Origin: Cladorrhinum sp. PSN259
Lineage: Eukaryota > Ascomycota > Sordariomycetes > Sordariales > Podosporaceae
Length of the DNA: 64,000 nucleotides
Assembly (NCBI GenBank): GCA_033725935.1
Contig: MU867070.1
Location: forward strand, 372,001-436,000
Direction: 5' to 3'
In this document: positions 33,801 to 44,530 of the stretch, piece after piece
Layout of the letters: every line of letters begins with the position of its first letter
How positions within the stretch are numbered: the stretch's first letter is position 1
Notes under the pieces: generated by a model
What the model was told of the DNA's origin: nothing
What the model saw: only the letters and a program-made list of their open reading frames with translations
The model's database searches: none
Translations under genes and position numbers: made by a program

Positions 33801-34136
33801 GAGGATCAATGCAAGGGTCCTCACCCTTTGAGTGACCATGAAAGTGGGGAAAAAAGCGGAAAACTAAGGAGCGGGGGTCTTGGATCGTTGTCACTGCGAT
33901 CTAATTCTTGCTCGTCTGGCAGCCCTGGTTGCGATCAGTCGGCAGATGAGTTGCTGGCAGTTAGAATACCAGTGTCAAAGGTTGAACCGGTCAATCTGAG
34001 CAAGCCATTTTCTGAGAGTAAGTGAATTCAAATTTTCTGATGGTTGTCTTGCTGGGAATCATGAAATGCATGAGGTTGGCCATGTTTGACGTCATGAGGC
34101 AAGAAGGCACATAAGCTTCAGGCATCAAACGAGAGA

Positions 34137-34195
34137 ACAGCATTCTTCAAACCCTCCAAACTTTCCAGTCCTATTATTCACGGCAGTTGATTGGG
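34137..34195 (-). repeat. Module M, reverse copy
   Basis: Plus-strand view GAACAGCATTCTTC...CCAAACTTTCCAGTCC...GATTGG. A single diverged copy immediately upstream of the MITE-like element. Confidence 0.5.
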
Positions 34196-34287
34196 TTATA
34201 AATACAATTTCATTCCTGGGGCTGCAGTCCTTTGGGCAACAGGATCGGGCAGCCTGCAGGGTTTGCTTGGCTTTGTCTAGCTAACCA

Positions 34288-34564
34288 CACCCTGCCAACA
34301 AAAAAAGCCGGACTCACAAACTGTCCCACCACACTTCGACCATCGACAACATCGTCCAAAATCAACAAAATCAATTGATTTTGATTGCTATTTGACTATC
34401 TTGGAATGACATTGTATATCAAATTTATATAGAAAATTACAGCCATTTGCGATGGTGGAATCTTTCCAGTCATTATCTATATCTACGTTGTGTTGATAAC
34501 GATGTTTTGGTGGTGGGGCTGACCAAAACCCGTTTGTGAGTCCGGCTTTTTTTGTTGGCAGGGT
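34288..34564. mobile_element. MITE-like element, 277 bp with perfect 34-bp terminal inverted repeats
   Basis: Left arm 34288-34321 begins CACCCTGCCAAC and the right arm 34531-34564 ends GTTGGCAGGGTG. By hand comparison the two arms are exact reverse complements over 34 bases. CTAAC lies just outside both ends (34281-34285 and 34565-34569), a possible 5-bp target duplication offset by two bases on the left. The interior is AT-rich and non-coding, with a small palindrome around AATCAATTGATT. A non-autonomous DNA transposon fits; no transposase gene is in the window. Confidence 0.75.
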
Positions 34565-34777
34565 GCTAACTTCAGATCACTGAACAGCATTTTTGTTGCA
34601 GCCAAACTGGCGGCCAGCTGCCACCAGCTGGCAAGGCAAACACCCAACCTTTGCCTAAGCAAATGGTAGCAGAGACAGATTATCAACTATTCAATCAGCT
34701 ACTTTGCATACAACCATCATTACAACCACCAGGTTGCCTTGGCCAACTGGCCGCTTAGCGCCTCAGTGCTGCCACTT

Positions 34778-35317
34778 AACAATTTTTTATATTCCCAAAA
34801 TTCCCTGGTCCTCTTGGATATTGCACTTGATTGGCTCGTGCGAGATCCTAGGAGCGCTTAAACGCCCATCGGGGTTCTTTCCGTTTCTTTTCCTGCACCG
34901 TGGAGAGTTCATCTCGTTAGGTATTCCCCATCACTGATGGGCTTCCTTGCTCTTCCAGACACGCTCTAGTGGAATGTCACCACAATTCAAGGAGACTTGT
35001 GTCCTCATGAAGACATGTGAAGAAATTTCCAGAACACGATGCGATACATCAAGAACCAGAGATGGTGGACGAGTTGCCGGATAGACTACTTCAGTTTGGA
35101 TATTGCCTGCCTTGAACGGCTGGCCTCATGGGACCCAAGCGCACTGGTCTCACAAACTTGTGTCTCTGCTGTAGTATACCAGGTAAATAAATGGGCACAC
35201 TGGCATGATTTCTCGAGACCCTCAGCAACATTTATTGGCCCAATTTCCTTCCAGTTCCTTACAGTATTCTTTCGTGTTCAAAAACTTGACGTCCTGGTCT
35301 ATCTGACCTCCTATTGG
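34778..35317 (-). repeat. Two diverged reverse copies of module M
   Basis: Copies at 34778-34835 (AACAATTTTTTATATTCCC...GATTGG) and 35261-35317 (ACAGTATTC...AAAACTTGACGTCCTGGTC...CTATTGG). Intervening DNA has no gene. Confidence 0.5.
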
Positions 35318-35466
35318 TGAGATTTGCCTTTTCCCCCCTCCCCGCCCCCAATTCTACCAAGGACGCCATGCATTAGTGGTATTTCAGCATTTGCCCGGCT
35401 GGAGAGCGAGAATTTCCAATTTCCCAAAGGAGGAGTCAGTTCGCTGACCCCTTCTTTCGGATATAT

Positions 35467-35760
35467 AGCATTTTTCATCCTTCAAAAACGTAACGTTCTA
35501 GTTTATGCGTATTACTATTGGTTAAAGCTTGGAATTTGTGGAGCACTGATAACTCCAATAAAAATGCCTTGCGCCCTGCCCTTTGCCCCGGCTGGAGAGC
35601 GACAAGGCAACCATTCTGAGAACAGCATTTTTTATTCCTCTAAAAACTTAACGTTCCAGTCTATATATATTCTTATTGGTTAAAGTTTGTAATTTGTGGA
35701 GCACTGACAACTCCAATAAAAGTGCCTTACGCCCTGCCCTTTGCCCGGCTGCAGAGGGCT
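35467..35760 (-). repeat. Tandem dimer containing module M, about 154-bp period, reverse
   Basis: Modules at 35467-35521 and 35622-35680. The flanks are repeated too: GGTTAAAG.TT, AATTTGTGGAGCACTGA, AACTCCAATAAAA.TGCCTT and GCCCTGCCCTTTGCCC. Another partial module (36068-36127) and a short GT repeat (about 35938-35951) follow before the HET gene. Confidence 0.7.
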
Positions 35761-36351
35761 GGCTGGCAGCAGGACTTTCCTCAAGGCTTTCATTATTCTG
35801 GCAGACCGTAACACCCTCCCACTTCTCTACACCTTCTAGGTTGAGCCACACATTCGTGCTCGGGTATTCTATTCATCAGGCGAAGACGCAATCCCAGGTT
35901 ACTGAGGAAGCGCGAGGATGAGCCGGCAAAGTTATGCGTGTGTGTGTGTGTTCAAGAAGGAGCAATCTCCTACTCGCGGATTGACTTCTTTGGATCTTGT
36001 AGTCTGTTTAGCCGGTTCATGGCCGTCTATATGCGCCATGGAGTCTGGTGCCATGATGGTGAAACAAAGCATTTTTCTGCGCTCAAAAGCTTAAGGGCTA
36101 AATAAGTAGACTCTCGATGTAACTGGCCATTATGGATTCACTGGGCAATGTTTGAGGGGTTTGGTTCATTTAGTCCCAGAGGTCCCGCTTTTATGTACCG
36201 GGGATTTTCCTCCCGATCCGAGGGTACACTTAAAAGCGGGCATACAGAACAAGTGGCTGATCTGGCATCTTATCAACTCTTTATTGCGCTTTGTGGTAAC
36301 ATCCGCCTGCTTCCCCCGACCGCGCTGTAAGCCTGAAACACTCAAACGCCA

Positions 36352-39300
36352 TCATACGATCTCCACCTGGTAGGCCGTCCCATCAAATATGAACGCGTCC
36401 TTGTTCATCGGGATTTTCCGCAACGTCGAATTGAGCGTCAGGTCCGGACAAGAAAGCGCCCCTGCTCTGTCTCCTCCTTCATCTGCCGAGTTTCCCTCGC
36501 ACCAGACCTTGTCGCCCCAGCTGAGTCGACCTCGGAGTAGATCAACCCTCTGCAAAGTCTCCCGAAGGACCTTCAAGAGGTCCGATTTGTACGCACATAA
36601 TGTGAAGTAACGGCCCCCAGCGTGACTTTGGGTGGGACTCATGATCTTTACTGAAGTCCATGAATACCTTCCAGAGCCCGACCCGATCCACTCGCCCCAA
36701 GAACTATCAAGCCGCTCGATCCTCCTGGTCAGTGTCTTGTCCCAAGCCCATGGAACGCTTTTTTCCCCTACAATCTCGATGAGATCTCGTTTTCGTTCCT
36801 TGACTGGCTCAATGATGCCAAGAGATTCCATCAGCCTAACGTATCGATCACGGTGGTGAGGAATTGCGCTGTTTCCATCGTATATCCTTTGGCGTGTTCC
36901 TGGGTCTGAGCCCCTATACTCGGTAACGTGGTAATAAATTTTCATCTCGACCATATGTCGCGCATCTGAGTCAAGATATACCCTAGGCTCGTGTACTTTC
37001 ATGCAATTCAGATACTGTTCCCAGAGTACTTGATCGTCATCCCAAGCGTGACGAGCTGCGGCCACAACATCTCGCGTTTGCACCTGATCACACAAGACAA
37101 GAAATAGACGGCATATCATGCGGTGACTGTCATATACCGACGTCTCCCAAACATCATCCCATAGTCCGGCTTTCAGGCTTTTTTGTATGCCCGAGATTTT
37201 CAGCGCGTTTCTCTCGTGTATTTGCACAACAGAGGGCCTGAATACTCCGTGGTAGCAGTCGTCGCGTGAGTCGGCGTAATCTAGAAGCATGACCTGCAGG
37301 CAACGCGCGACAAGTCGAAAACGGCCGGGGGTGTCAGTCTGGCGGAGGATAAAGAAAACCAGGCGTTGGTCCCGCTCGACAAGAGCGAATAGATGATCCT
37401 TTTCCGGGAGGATCAGTTGCTCTAGGCCCGTCGTTCTGGTGGTAAAGAAAACTTGATGTTCGTCCGGATCGACTGTATCTTGTTCCGTGGACGTGAGCGT
37501 TGTTTGGCCCGAAAGATGATAGCAAACCACCTCCCTGCTACCGATCTGGCCAACGACTGATGGGAGCATGTTGATTCTGAACAAATGCGTGAGCTGAATC
37601 AACAAGGCACCTGTTGATTCTTCGACGCTCAGCCTCGGCTGACTTTTCAAGGGTTTGAGTCCTCCTCTGTGCTCCCCAATCTCCATGAACCTCATGTAGT
37701 TCACTTGCAATTTGCATTTGTGACAGCCGCCAGGACTAGGGTAGGATTCTTCGACCTTGCCTGTGCACTCTGGGCATGACTGCCGCATGTCCAATTGCAG
37801 AGATTCGAGGGTAGTCTGAAGTCTGTCAGATAGAAATCGAACATTGCCTTCCTTGACTGCTGTCAAATCTTCGTTATAGTGTTTCTCAGGACCGAGTTGA
37901 AGAAACTCTTGCTTACAACGCCTCAGCACCCTGTCTTGCCAGTCCGATGCCCATTGCACATAATCCTGACTCTGAAAGTCAACTTCAACAGGAATCAGTG
38001 GGGCTGGTGACTTCCATGCTGGTGCCCACGATGGATACTGATTCCACTGCTCAATCCCAGCGGCTGCCATTATTACCCGAGGATCTCGATCGCTCACCAA
38101 ACAATGGGCAAACACGCCAATGAATACATGCTGGGCAGATATGGCGTAGTTGGGCTCGACGAAAACTGCGCCAGTGTCTGGAAACCACGCCCTCGCCGTC
38201 GCGATACCCAGAATTCCAAAGACTTTATCTCGAAAATCAGAGCAATTGCAATGCCAAGTCATCTTAAGGGCATCTAACAGCGAACTCAACCCTTGTTGGT
38301 TCTCCAGGAGGCCATTTGATGCCTTTTGGAACCACGGCGCCGGGGATGATTCCCATTCCCATATCTTATCCCACTTTGTGATTAGGTCGGTTGTGTCCCT
38401 GTCAATCGTGTATTCGGTTTGGCCAACTCTCATGAGGCATCGGGCAGATACCACCAGTTCTTGAACAACCCACACCCGTGTGAAATACTTGTTCTTGAAC
38501 ACATCCACCAACCGGACCTCTTCAGAATTAGGTAGTTGCTCCCCAATAAAACGATGAAGTTCTTTCCTCCTTGGATATGCTCGAGGAAAAGAAAGCGGTG
38601 CTATCATCCCCAGCCCCAGGAATACGACCAAACGAGAAGCGCTTTGATAGAGCTTGAACATCTTGGCAACCTGTTCCTCACGTTCCTTCATATTGCGTTG
38701 ATTGATACAAATTGCATCAACCCATAACGCCCTTTGGCCCCGGCGGGGCCGTAGTGATTGGAGCATCGACCAGCAGTTCTTGGTCTGATAGAGCACATCC
38801 CAGTACGGACCGATGAAAACTGGTTTAGTCAAGCTGCCATCGCCGTCCTCTCCGCCCCACATGTACGATGTTGTTTCGTAGTCCGGGTGGTCGTCATCGC
38901 GACAAACTTCAAGATCAGCGTGGACGGGATCGTCGATGTTGTCGGCAGATGAGAGCCATAGGACACGAAACTGATCATTTTGAAGGGTGTTCTCATAAAC
39001 CATGTGGGGTTGGGTTGGAGAGGAGGTATCCTCGGTGCTCTGCGTGACTGAAACTGTTGGCTGGCCAGTGTCCCTTGACAAGACCGCCGGTGTCGTCTGC
39101 TCCGAGATGTAGCGCACCGTTGGGGGCCAAAACAGTCCCAAGTTGTCGAGGGGCTCGTCGGGAGGGATCGATGGCAAGGGACTCAACCCCGCAATTTTAC
39201 TCGCCAGTCTGTCCAGGTCGGCCCTTGAGTCGCAGGAGCGACATTGGGGAGTGCTGGCAGTTTGATCGATGACGACGTTGGGAGAGACACATGTTTCCTG

Positions 39301-39892
39301 GTGCCAACGAAACATTGGCGATTCTTTCAGGGCAGCTTGCGGTTTGAGTTGATAAAAGTGGGCACAATGTCGTTGGACAAACAGTGCGGGGAGCCGAGGA
39401 ACGGCACTCACCTGCACCCAATGGGATGGCGTGGGGTGAGGAAGTGTGGGGATCAATCTTCAACGGCAAGAATAAATGGAAGGAACCGCCGTCAACATCG
39501 AGAGCTCCAGTCGGAGACTTTAGGTGGCCAAGTCGAATCAAGCATCCAGGGCGGTCCAAAATCTCGCAAACTTTTGGTGCCGAGACCCCATCTATCTCGA
39601 GTTCAATATCCATCAAGACCTGCATATCAATGCCGACCGCCACAACCGAGTCAATAACAGATGCAGGCTATTTAGTTCGGAGGGCCCCTCCCGAGCAGGA
39701 CCGTACTTGGTCCGCGTCCATCGATATCTCAAAATATGGCGATCCAATCTCGCCGGCAATCTTGATAGTATCAAATTGCAACACTGACGAACCCCTTTGT
39801 GATACGTTAATTGACTCAGTATTTAGACAGCAAACTGTCAAAAGCACCTTGATTTCCACCATGCCTTCTATTACACTAGACCTCTGCCGCAT
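36352..39892 (-). CDS. Heterokaryon-incompatibility (HET) domain protein
   Basis: The core is a single 1034-codon frame (39456-36352). The HET domain lies at about its residues 194-345: YETTSYMWGGEDGD, PVFIGPYW, ALWVDAICINQRNMKEREEQ. A long C-terminal region has no known domain. I extend it upstream with two phase-consistent introns (39706-39620 and 39411-39336): exons 39892-39707, 39619-39412 and 39335-36352, giving 1125 residues. The added exons encode protein-like stretches (LQFDTIKIAGEIGSPYFEI; GCLIRLGHLKSPTGAL). The minimal alternative start is the ATG at 39315 (MFRWHQETC), next to a CRSCDS Cys pair. HET domains trigger cell death on non-self recognition; here the partner is unknown. The frame is intact. 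The HET call is firm; the 5' exons are moderately supported. Confidence 0.85.
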
Positions 39893-39929
39893 CCATCATC
39901 AACCTCAATCCCGACCCCCATAGCCCACA
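39893..39929. promoter_or_regulatory. Very short divergent gap between HET and lipase starts
   Basis: With the long HET model only 37 bases separate the two divergent ATGs, too short for two normal fungal promoters. Either the HET start is internal (39315) or the lipase promoter lies within HET 5' exons. Confidence 0.35.
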
Positions 39930-41300
39930 ATGGAGCGCCTCAAAGCACACCTCCTGGTACTGTTTGCGATCCTCCTCACTTTCACCCACTCACTCGCTCT
40001 GCCGAATGCCAGGCGCCAATTTTATCCCGGGTATCTCCCTCCACCCTCCCTCGACCCATGGTACTCGCCTACCGACAACTGGCAATCCACGGCGCCGGGC
40101 ACGCCTCTCCGCATCCGCACCTCGGCCTACCCAACAATCAACATCCGCAACTGCCGCGACACGCTGCAAATTCTCTATCGCTCCTCCGACACGCACGGCA
40201 AGCCTTCGTGGTCCGTGACAACCCTCTTCATCCCCACTTCTCACTCTCCGCTCTGCGGCACCTCGTCCCAAACAGCCAACACGACATGCTCCCACGGCAT
40301 TGTCTCTTCCCTCGTTCCTTCGGATTCGGTCTCTCCCGATGCGGCACCCTCCTACCTGCTCCAATCACGCGAGCCCTACGGAGAGATGCGTGATCTCCTC
40401 GCAAGAGGTTACGTAGTGGCCGTACCGGACTACGAGGGCCCAACAGCAAGTTACTGCGCCGGTGCGCAAGCAGGGTACGCCACTCTCGACGGCATTAGAG
40501 CTATCCTGGCATCGACGGACAAAATCGGAATCCCGCTCGAGAAGGCCAGACACGCCATTTGGGGATACAGTGGCGGCGCGTTTGCTGCTGGTTTTGCACT
40601 GGAGTTGATGGAGGCTTATGCGCCGGAGCTCAGGACAAAAGTCGTGGGAGGAGCAGTTGGCGGACCGAGTCCGAATTTGACCACTGTTGCGCAGGCGATG
40701 AACAACAAGGACACAGCGGGCTTGGTGATTGCCAGTCTGGTGGGCGTGACGAGCCAATGGCCAGAGGCCAAGGAGTTTTTGCTGTCCAAGCTGAAGAAGG
40801 AAGGGCCATATAATGCTACGGAATTTCTAAAGGTGCAAAAGATGGCCGGCGTGGATGCGCTGATCACTTATCCACGCCAGAACGTGTACGACTACTTCGA
40901 AAACGGGGCAGAGGACGTCTGGCACCCCACAATTCAGGAGGTCATCGACAAGGATGCTGTGATGGGTGTCGTAGGGGCGCCACCTCCAGATGTTCCGGTG
41001 TTTGTGTACAAGGCGGTGAATGATGAAATGAGTGCCGTCAAGGAGACGGATGATTTGGTGAGCAAGTATTGCCGGCATGGGTCGACCGTCCTGTACCACC
41101 GGAATACGGTGGGTGGGCATAATGATGAGCTGTGGAGCGGCAGGTTGAGAACGATGGACTTCTTGGCGCATGTCTTGGATGACAAGAGAAGTGCCAACAT
41201 GACTCTCCCCGAGGTAGGCAAGTGTCTAACGGCGGACGTTGCAGTCCCACTTGATGTGCTGAACCTCTTGCCAGAGTGGTGGTGGACTGGAATCCCTTAG
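39930..41300 (+). CDS. Secretory lipase (LIP family), alpha/beta-hydrolase
   Basis: An intronless 456-residue protein. MERLKAHLLVLFAILLTFTH is a signal peptide with cleavage near SLA. The body matches the fungal LIP family: YLLQSREPYGEMRDLLARGY, VAVPDYEGP, nucleophile elbow GYSGG (Ser about 214), an acid near AVNDE (Asp about 365) and the His of GGHND (about 397), in correct order. Several N-glycosylation sequons are present (NTTC, NLTT, NATE, NMTL). It probably hydrolyses extracellular lipids or esters. It is divergent from the HET gene and convergent with the MFS gene downstream. Confidence 0.9.
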   Translation: MERLKAHLLVLFAILLTFTHSLALPNARRQFYPGYLPPPSLDPWYSPTDNWQSTAPGTPLRIRTSAYPTINIRNCRDTLQILYRSSDTHGKPSWSVTTLFIPTSHSPLCGTSSQTANTTCSHGIVSSLVPSDSVSPDAAPSYLLQSREPYGEMRDLLARGYVVAVPDYEGPTASYCAGAQAGYATLDGIRAILASTDKIGIPLEKARHAIWGYSGGAFAAGFALELMEAYAPELRTKVVGGAVGGPSPNLTTVAQAMNNKDTAGLVIASLVGVTSQWPEAKEFLLSKLKKEGPYNATEFLKVQKMAGVDALITYPRQNVYDYFENGAEDVWHPTIQEVIDKDAVMGVVGAPPPDVPVFVYKAVNDEMSAVKETDDLVSKYCRHGSTVLYHRNTVGGHNDELWSGRLRTMDFLAHVLDDKRSANMTLPEVGKCLTADVAVPLDVLNLLPEWWWTGIP

Positions 41301-41444
41301 ATAGATGCTTGTGCAAGACAGCTCTAGATCAAGATCCAACTAAAAGATGTTATATACCGTTCTCTACAAAATCTCATTACTGTTTATCACCAAACCTTCT
41401 TCCTAACGACATTGGCCAAAATCCAAGCTATCGGCAACCTCAGA

Positions 41445-43366
41445 TTACTTGTTATCATTCATGAACCTTTGCAGCCACTCATTGCGGCCAGTGAAGCTTC
41501 GAAACTTCTTGCCAAAGATCCTGCATCATAATTTGTCAGCACCGCAAGAAGGGTTTTAAAATCAAGGTCCGAAAAACTCACCACAACGGTATCGTCAACA
41601 GCGCGACAAACACGAACAACGATCCGAGGATCGAAAACACGATGAGCTCGCCCTGGGCTGCAACCCAGTCGTTGACAAAGTAGGTCAAGCCAAATGTGAG
41701 CAGATTCCTAGTGTTGATGGCCACAAACGCCTCCTCGTTAAGCTCACGGTAGCTGTCCACGATGTACCCAAACACGCAGGTCGCAGCAAATACCAGGCTC
41801 ATGTTGGCCAGTCCAAAGCAGAAAACCGGTCCAAACCAGTGAGTCCTGTACTCGACAGTAGCACCGAAGCCGTAAAATCCCACAACGCCAAGAATCAGCG
41901 AGACGCTCATGAGCGGCAGTCGGAACTCGGGCTCGTATATCCCTCGGTTCTTCTTGGTCAAGTACACACAAATCCAGTCGTTTAGAGGACCCGAGATTAG
42001 TTCGCCAATGATTGTCAGTATGAATGGAGAAAGACTGATGAGCCCAACCTGGCTGACGGTAAAGTTGTACGGTTCGGCGACGAAGATGGTGGCATTGACG
42101 ACGGAAAAGACGACAATCCAGGTGATAACCGTGCCTATCAGCAAGTTAATACAGCTCTACTGAAAGAGGTCGGATTCAGTAATCTTACCGTAGACCAAGA
42201 ACCCCCAAAACACGGCCGGATAAAACAACAAAACCGCCGGCCTCACAAAAGGCTTCCACCCAGGCGCCCGCGAGTACCGTCCGGTATAAACCCTCAAGCT
42301 CTGCCAGTAAGTGTGCTTCTTCTCCGTCGCGCTGCCTCCCCCAGCCTCGGAGGTATGCATATCCCGCTGATCCAAATGCTGCACGTCATGTTCGTGTCCC
42401 AGCTTCATCTTCCTCACACTTCCGGCGTCCCCACTGCCTCCCTCCTTTTCATCCTCGGCAGACACAGGCACAGGCACCACAGAATCCCGCCTGTACGCGG
42501 TCTCGGGAACGAGGAAAATGACAGCAAACATCAAGACCCCAAAGAAAACTGCGCACACCCCAAACGTCCACCTGTACCCGTCCAGCTCAATGATGTACCC
42601 CGCCACCAACGCGCCGCCGCTTATGCCCGTTAGTAAAAAAAGATTCCAAACCGCGATCCTCGTCGCCCGCTCGTGGACAAAGTACAGGTCGCCGATCGTG
42701 CACTGAACCAGCACCTCGTACGGCGCCATCCCGATGCCGGCCACGATCCTACTCGCCAAAAAGTTGTCGTATTCTTTCGCTACGGCGCCCCAGATGCAGG
42801 TGGCGAACATGATGATGATTGCGATGATGTACACGGGCCGTCTGCCAATGATTTTGGCCAGGGGGTTGGTGATGAATAGACCTAAGCCGATGCAGAGGAT
42901 GAGCCAGGCTGTTGATTCCGCCAAGGTCGAGACGGAAATGGACAGGTCCGAGGCGATGGTGACAAACCCGGGGGAAAGCATGGGACCGTAAGCGCCCACG
43001 ATGGCGGCGGAGAGCGAGGTGATGAGTAGGATTAGTTCCTTTTGCCATTTTGGCCACTTTTTTACATGTGATGGTTAGTTGGGATTGGAACAAGCGTGTG
43101 CCACGAACGTACGTTGAGAGGGTCATTGGGGCTGTCAGAGGGTTGAGGGACGAGGATGACGTTTTTGTAGCGGCCGGTGCCGTGCTTGAGTTGTTCTCGC
43201 GGGATGGAGGCGAATTCGGGTGGGAGGTCGTCTTGGTCGTTCATGAAAGCTTTTGTTGAAGGAGTAGTCAGTCAGCATTTTTGGAGGAGGAGGAGGAGAA
43301 AGAGAAAAACTCACCCGTGCCAGGCACGACTTCCATCTTTTTGCAATCCAGAATCCCAAACGGCAT
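41445..43366 (-). CDS. MFS transporter, drug:H+ antiporter type (DHA1-like)
   Basis: Five phase-consistent exons (43366-43315, 43249-43113, 43056-42189, 42134-41582, 41520-41445; introns 54-65 nt) encode 561 residues. After a cytosolic N-terminus with NDPLNWPKWQKEL, typical of this class, the first half has GAYGPMLSPGF, GLGLFITNPLAKIIGRRPVY and GIGMAPYEVL. A charged cytosolic loop of about 90 residues follows (residues about 255-345), then the second half with LISGPLNDWICVYLTKKNRG, VFGYIVDSYRELNEEAF and a short exon-5 tail (IFGKKFRSFTGRNEWL). Twelve membrane segments are expected. Substrate not predictable; multidrug or metabolite export is usual. Confidence 0.88.
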
Positions 43367-44530
43367 GATGACAACTTTACCAAGTACAAGGTTTCTGAAT
43401 GCCAATTGGTGAAGCAACTAGAAAGAAGAAGAAGAAAAAAAGAGGCGAGAGTCGTAGAACCGTCCTTGGGAGAAGCGGGGAGAGTAGATGCAGTTTTTGC
43501 AACCGTCGCGACTGCTTCGGCGGAGTAAATACATGCGAATGGCACAGTGAGATATCTGCGTAGATCTTTTGAATTCAACCCCAACACACAGACAAAAAGA
43601 CGTGCCAATTCGTCCAATTTTCTCCTCATTCTGTTACCTGCAGGTTACATCTCCGTTGGTCCCCCCGCCCTCCTCATCACGGTTACCGCATTGTCGAGTG
43701 GTTGCACGATGAGCATGCGAACCGTGGTACTGTAAGTCCCGGATACCTGTGTAACATGGCAGCGTTCGTTGCAACCAACCAACCACCCGCCGGCCGGTAG
43801 ATGTCTTGGCTAGATTGGTTTAGTTGGGTTCGTATCACGCAGTTGACCCCAACTTTCCCGGGGGCAATTTGGACGAGTATGCGGGGAACCTTGAAGGACA
43901 AACGGCAGTTATGATCTACCAATCAGCTTGAGCCTCGTTATATTTTGTTCAGTTATAGGCTGAGGAGTGAATTCCAAGCGCGTGCCATTGACGGTGAGAG
44001 TGAAGTTTGCTCCGAGGTTAGGTATGTTGTAACAATTTCGAGTCTGAGATTTTTGTTTTCAAGAGTGAATTCAGCAATGTTGACCTGTCTAATTGAGGCA
44101 AAGTAATAACAAAAGAAATTATTCCCATGACCATGGTTCGGGCGTCTGGTCTTATCCAGCTTCCTTTTTTCTCCTCTTTTTCTGTGCAATGGGAAGAGTT
44201 AGTTCGGGATCGAAAACAGACGGAGTTTCAATGAGAGATTGTTGGAGGCAAAGAAGGCTGGAAATGACCATGTATTGGGTAATGTGTTGTGTGGGAGAGA
44301 AAGGCAGTGGGCTGACTGGACGAAGAAGAAGGTGGTGGATGGAGCTTTGACCACAAAGCTATGACCACCTTCCCACAGATATTGAAGCATTTTATTATCT
44401 AAGTATTCAACATGGGTCGGGGGGAATTCTGTGCACCATGCGCAAAGCCGATTTATGCAAGTACACAAGTCAGTTATTCCCATCATGCATAACCAGTGCA
44501 CAATTTCCTTCTATCCACCTTCATAACGCA
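43367..44530. other. Intergenic, 1.16 kb
   Basis: Upstream region of the MFS gene and 3' flank of the next minus gene. No gene or repeat recognised. Confidence 0.5.

Noticed and set aside
35938..35951. GT microsatellite as a regulatory feature
   Set aside because: Very short, in the repeat field, with no gene context.
14454..36127. Giant cargo-carrying Starship element bearing the NLR and HET genes
   Set aside because: No tyrosine-recombinase captain (DUF3435), no typical Starship accessory genes and no defined end repeats in the window. Inverted module arrays alone do not establish one. Larger context would be needed.
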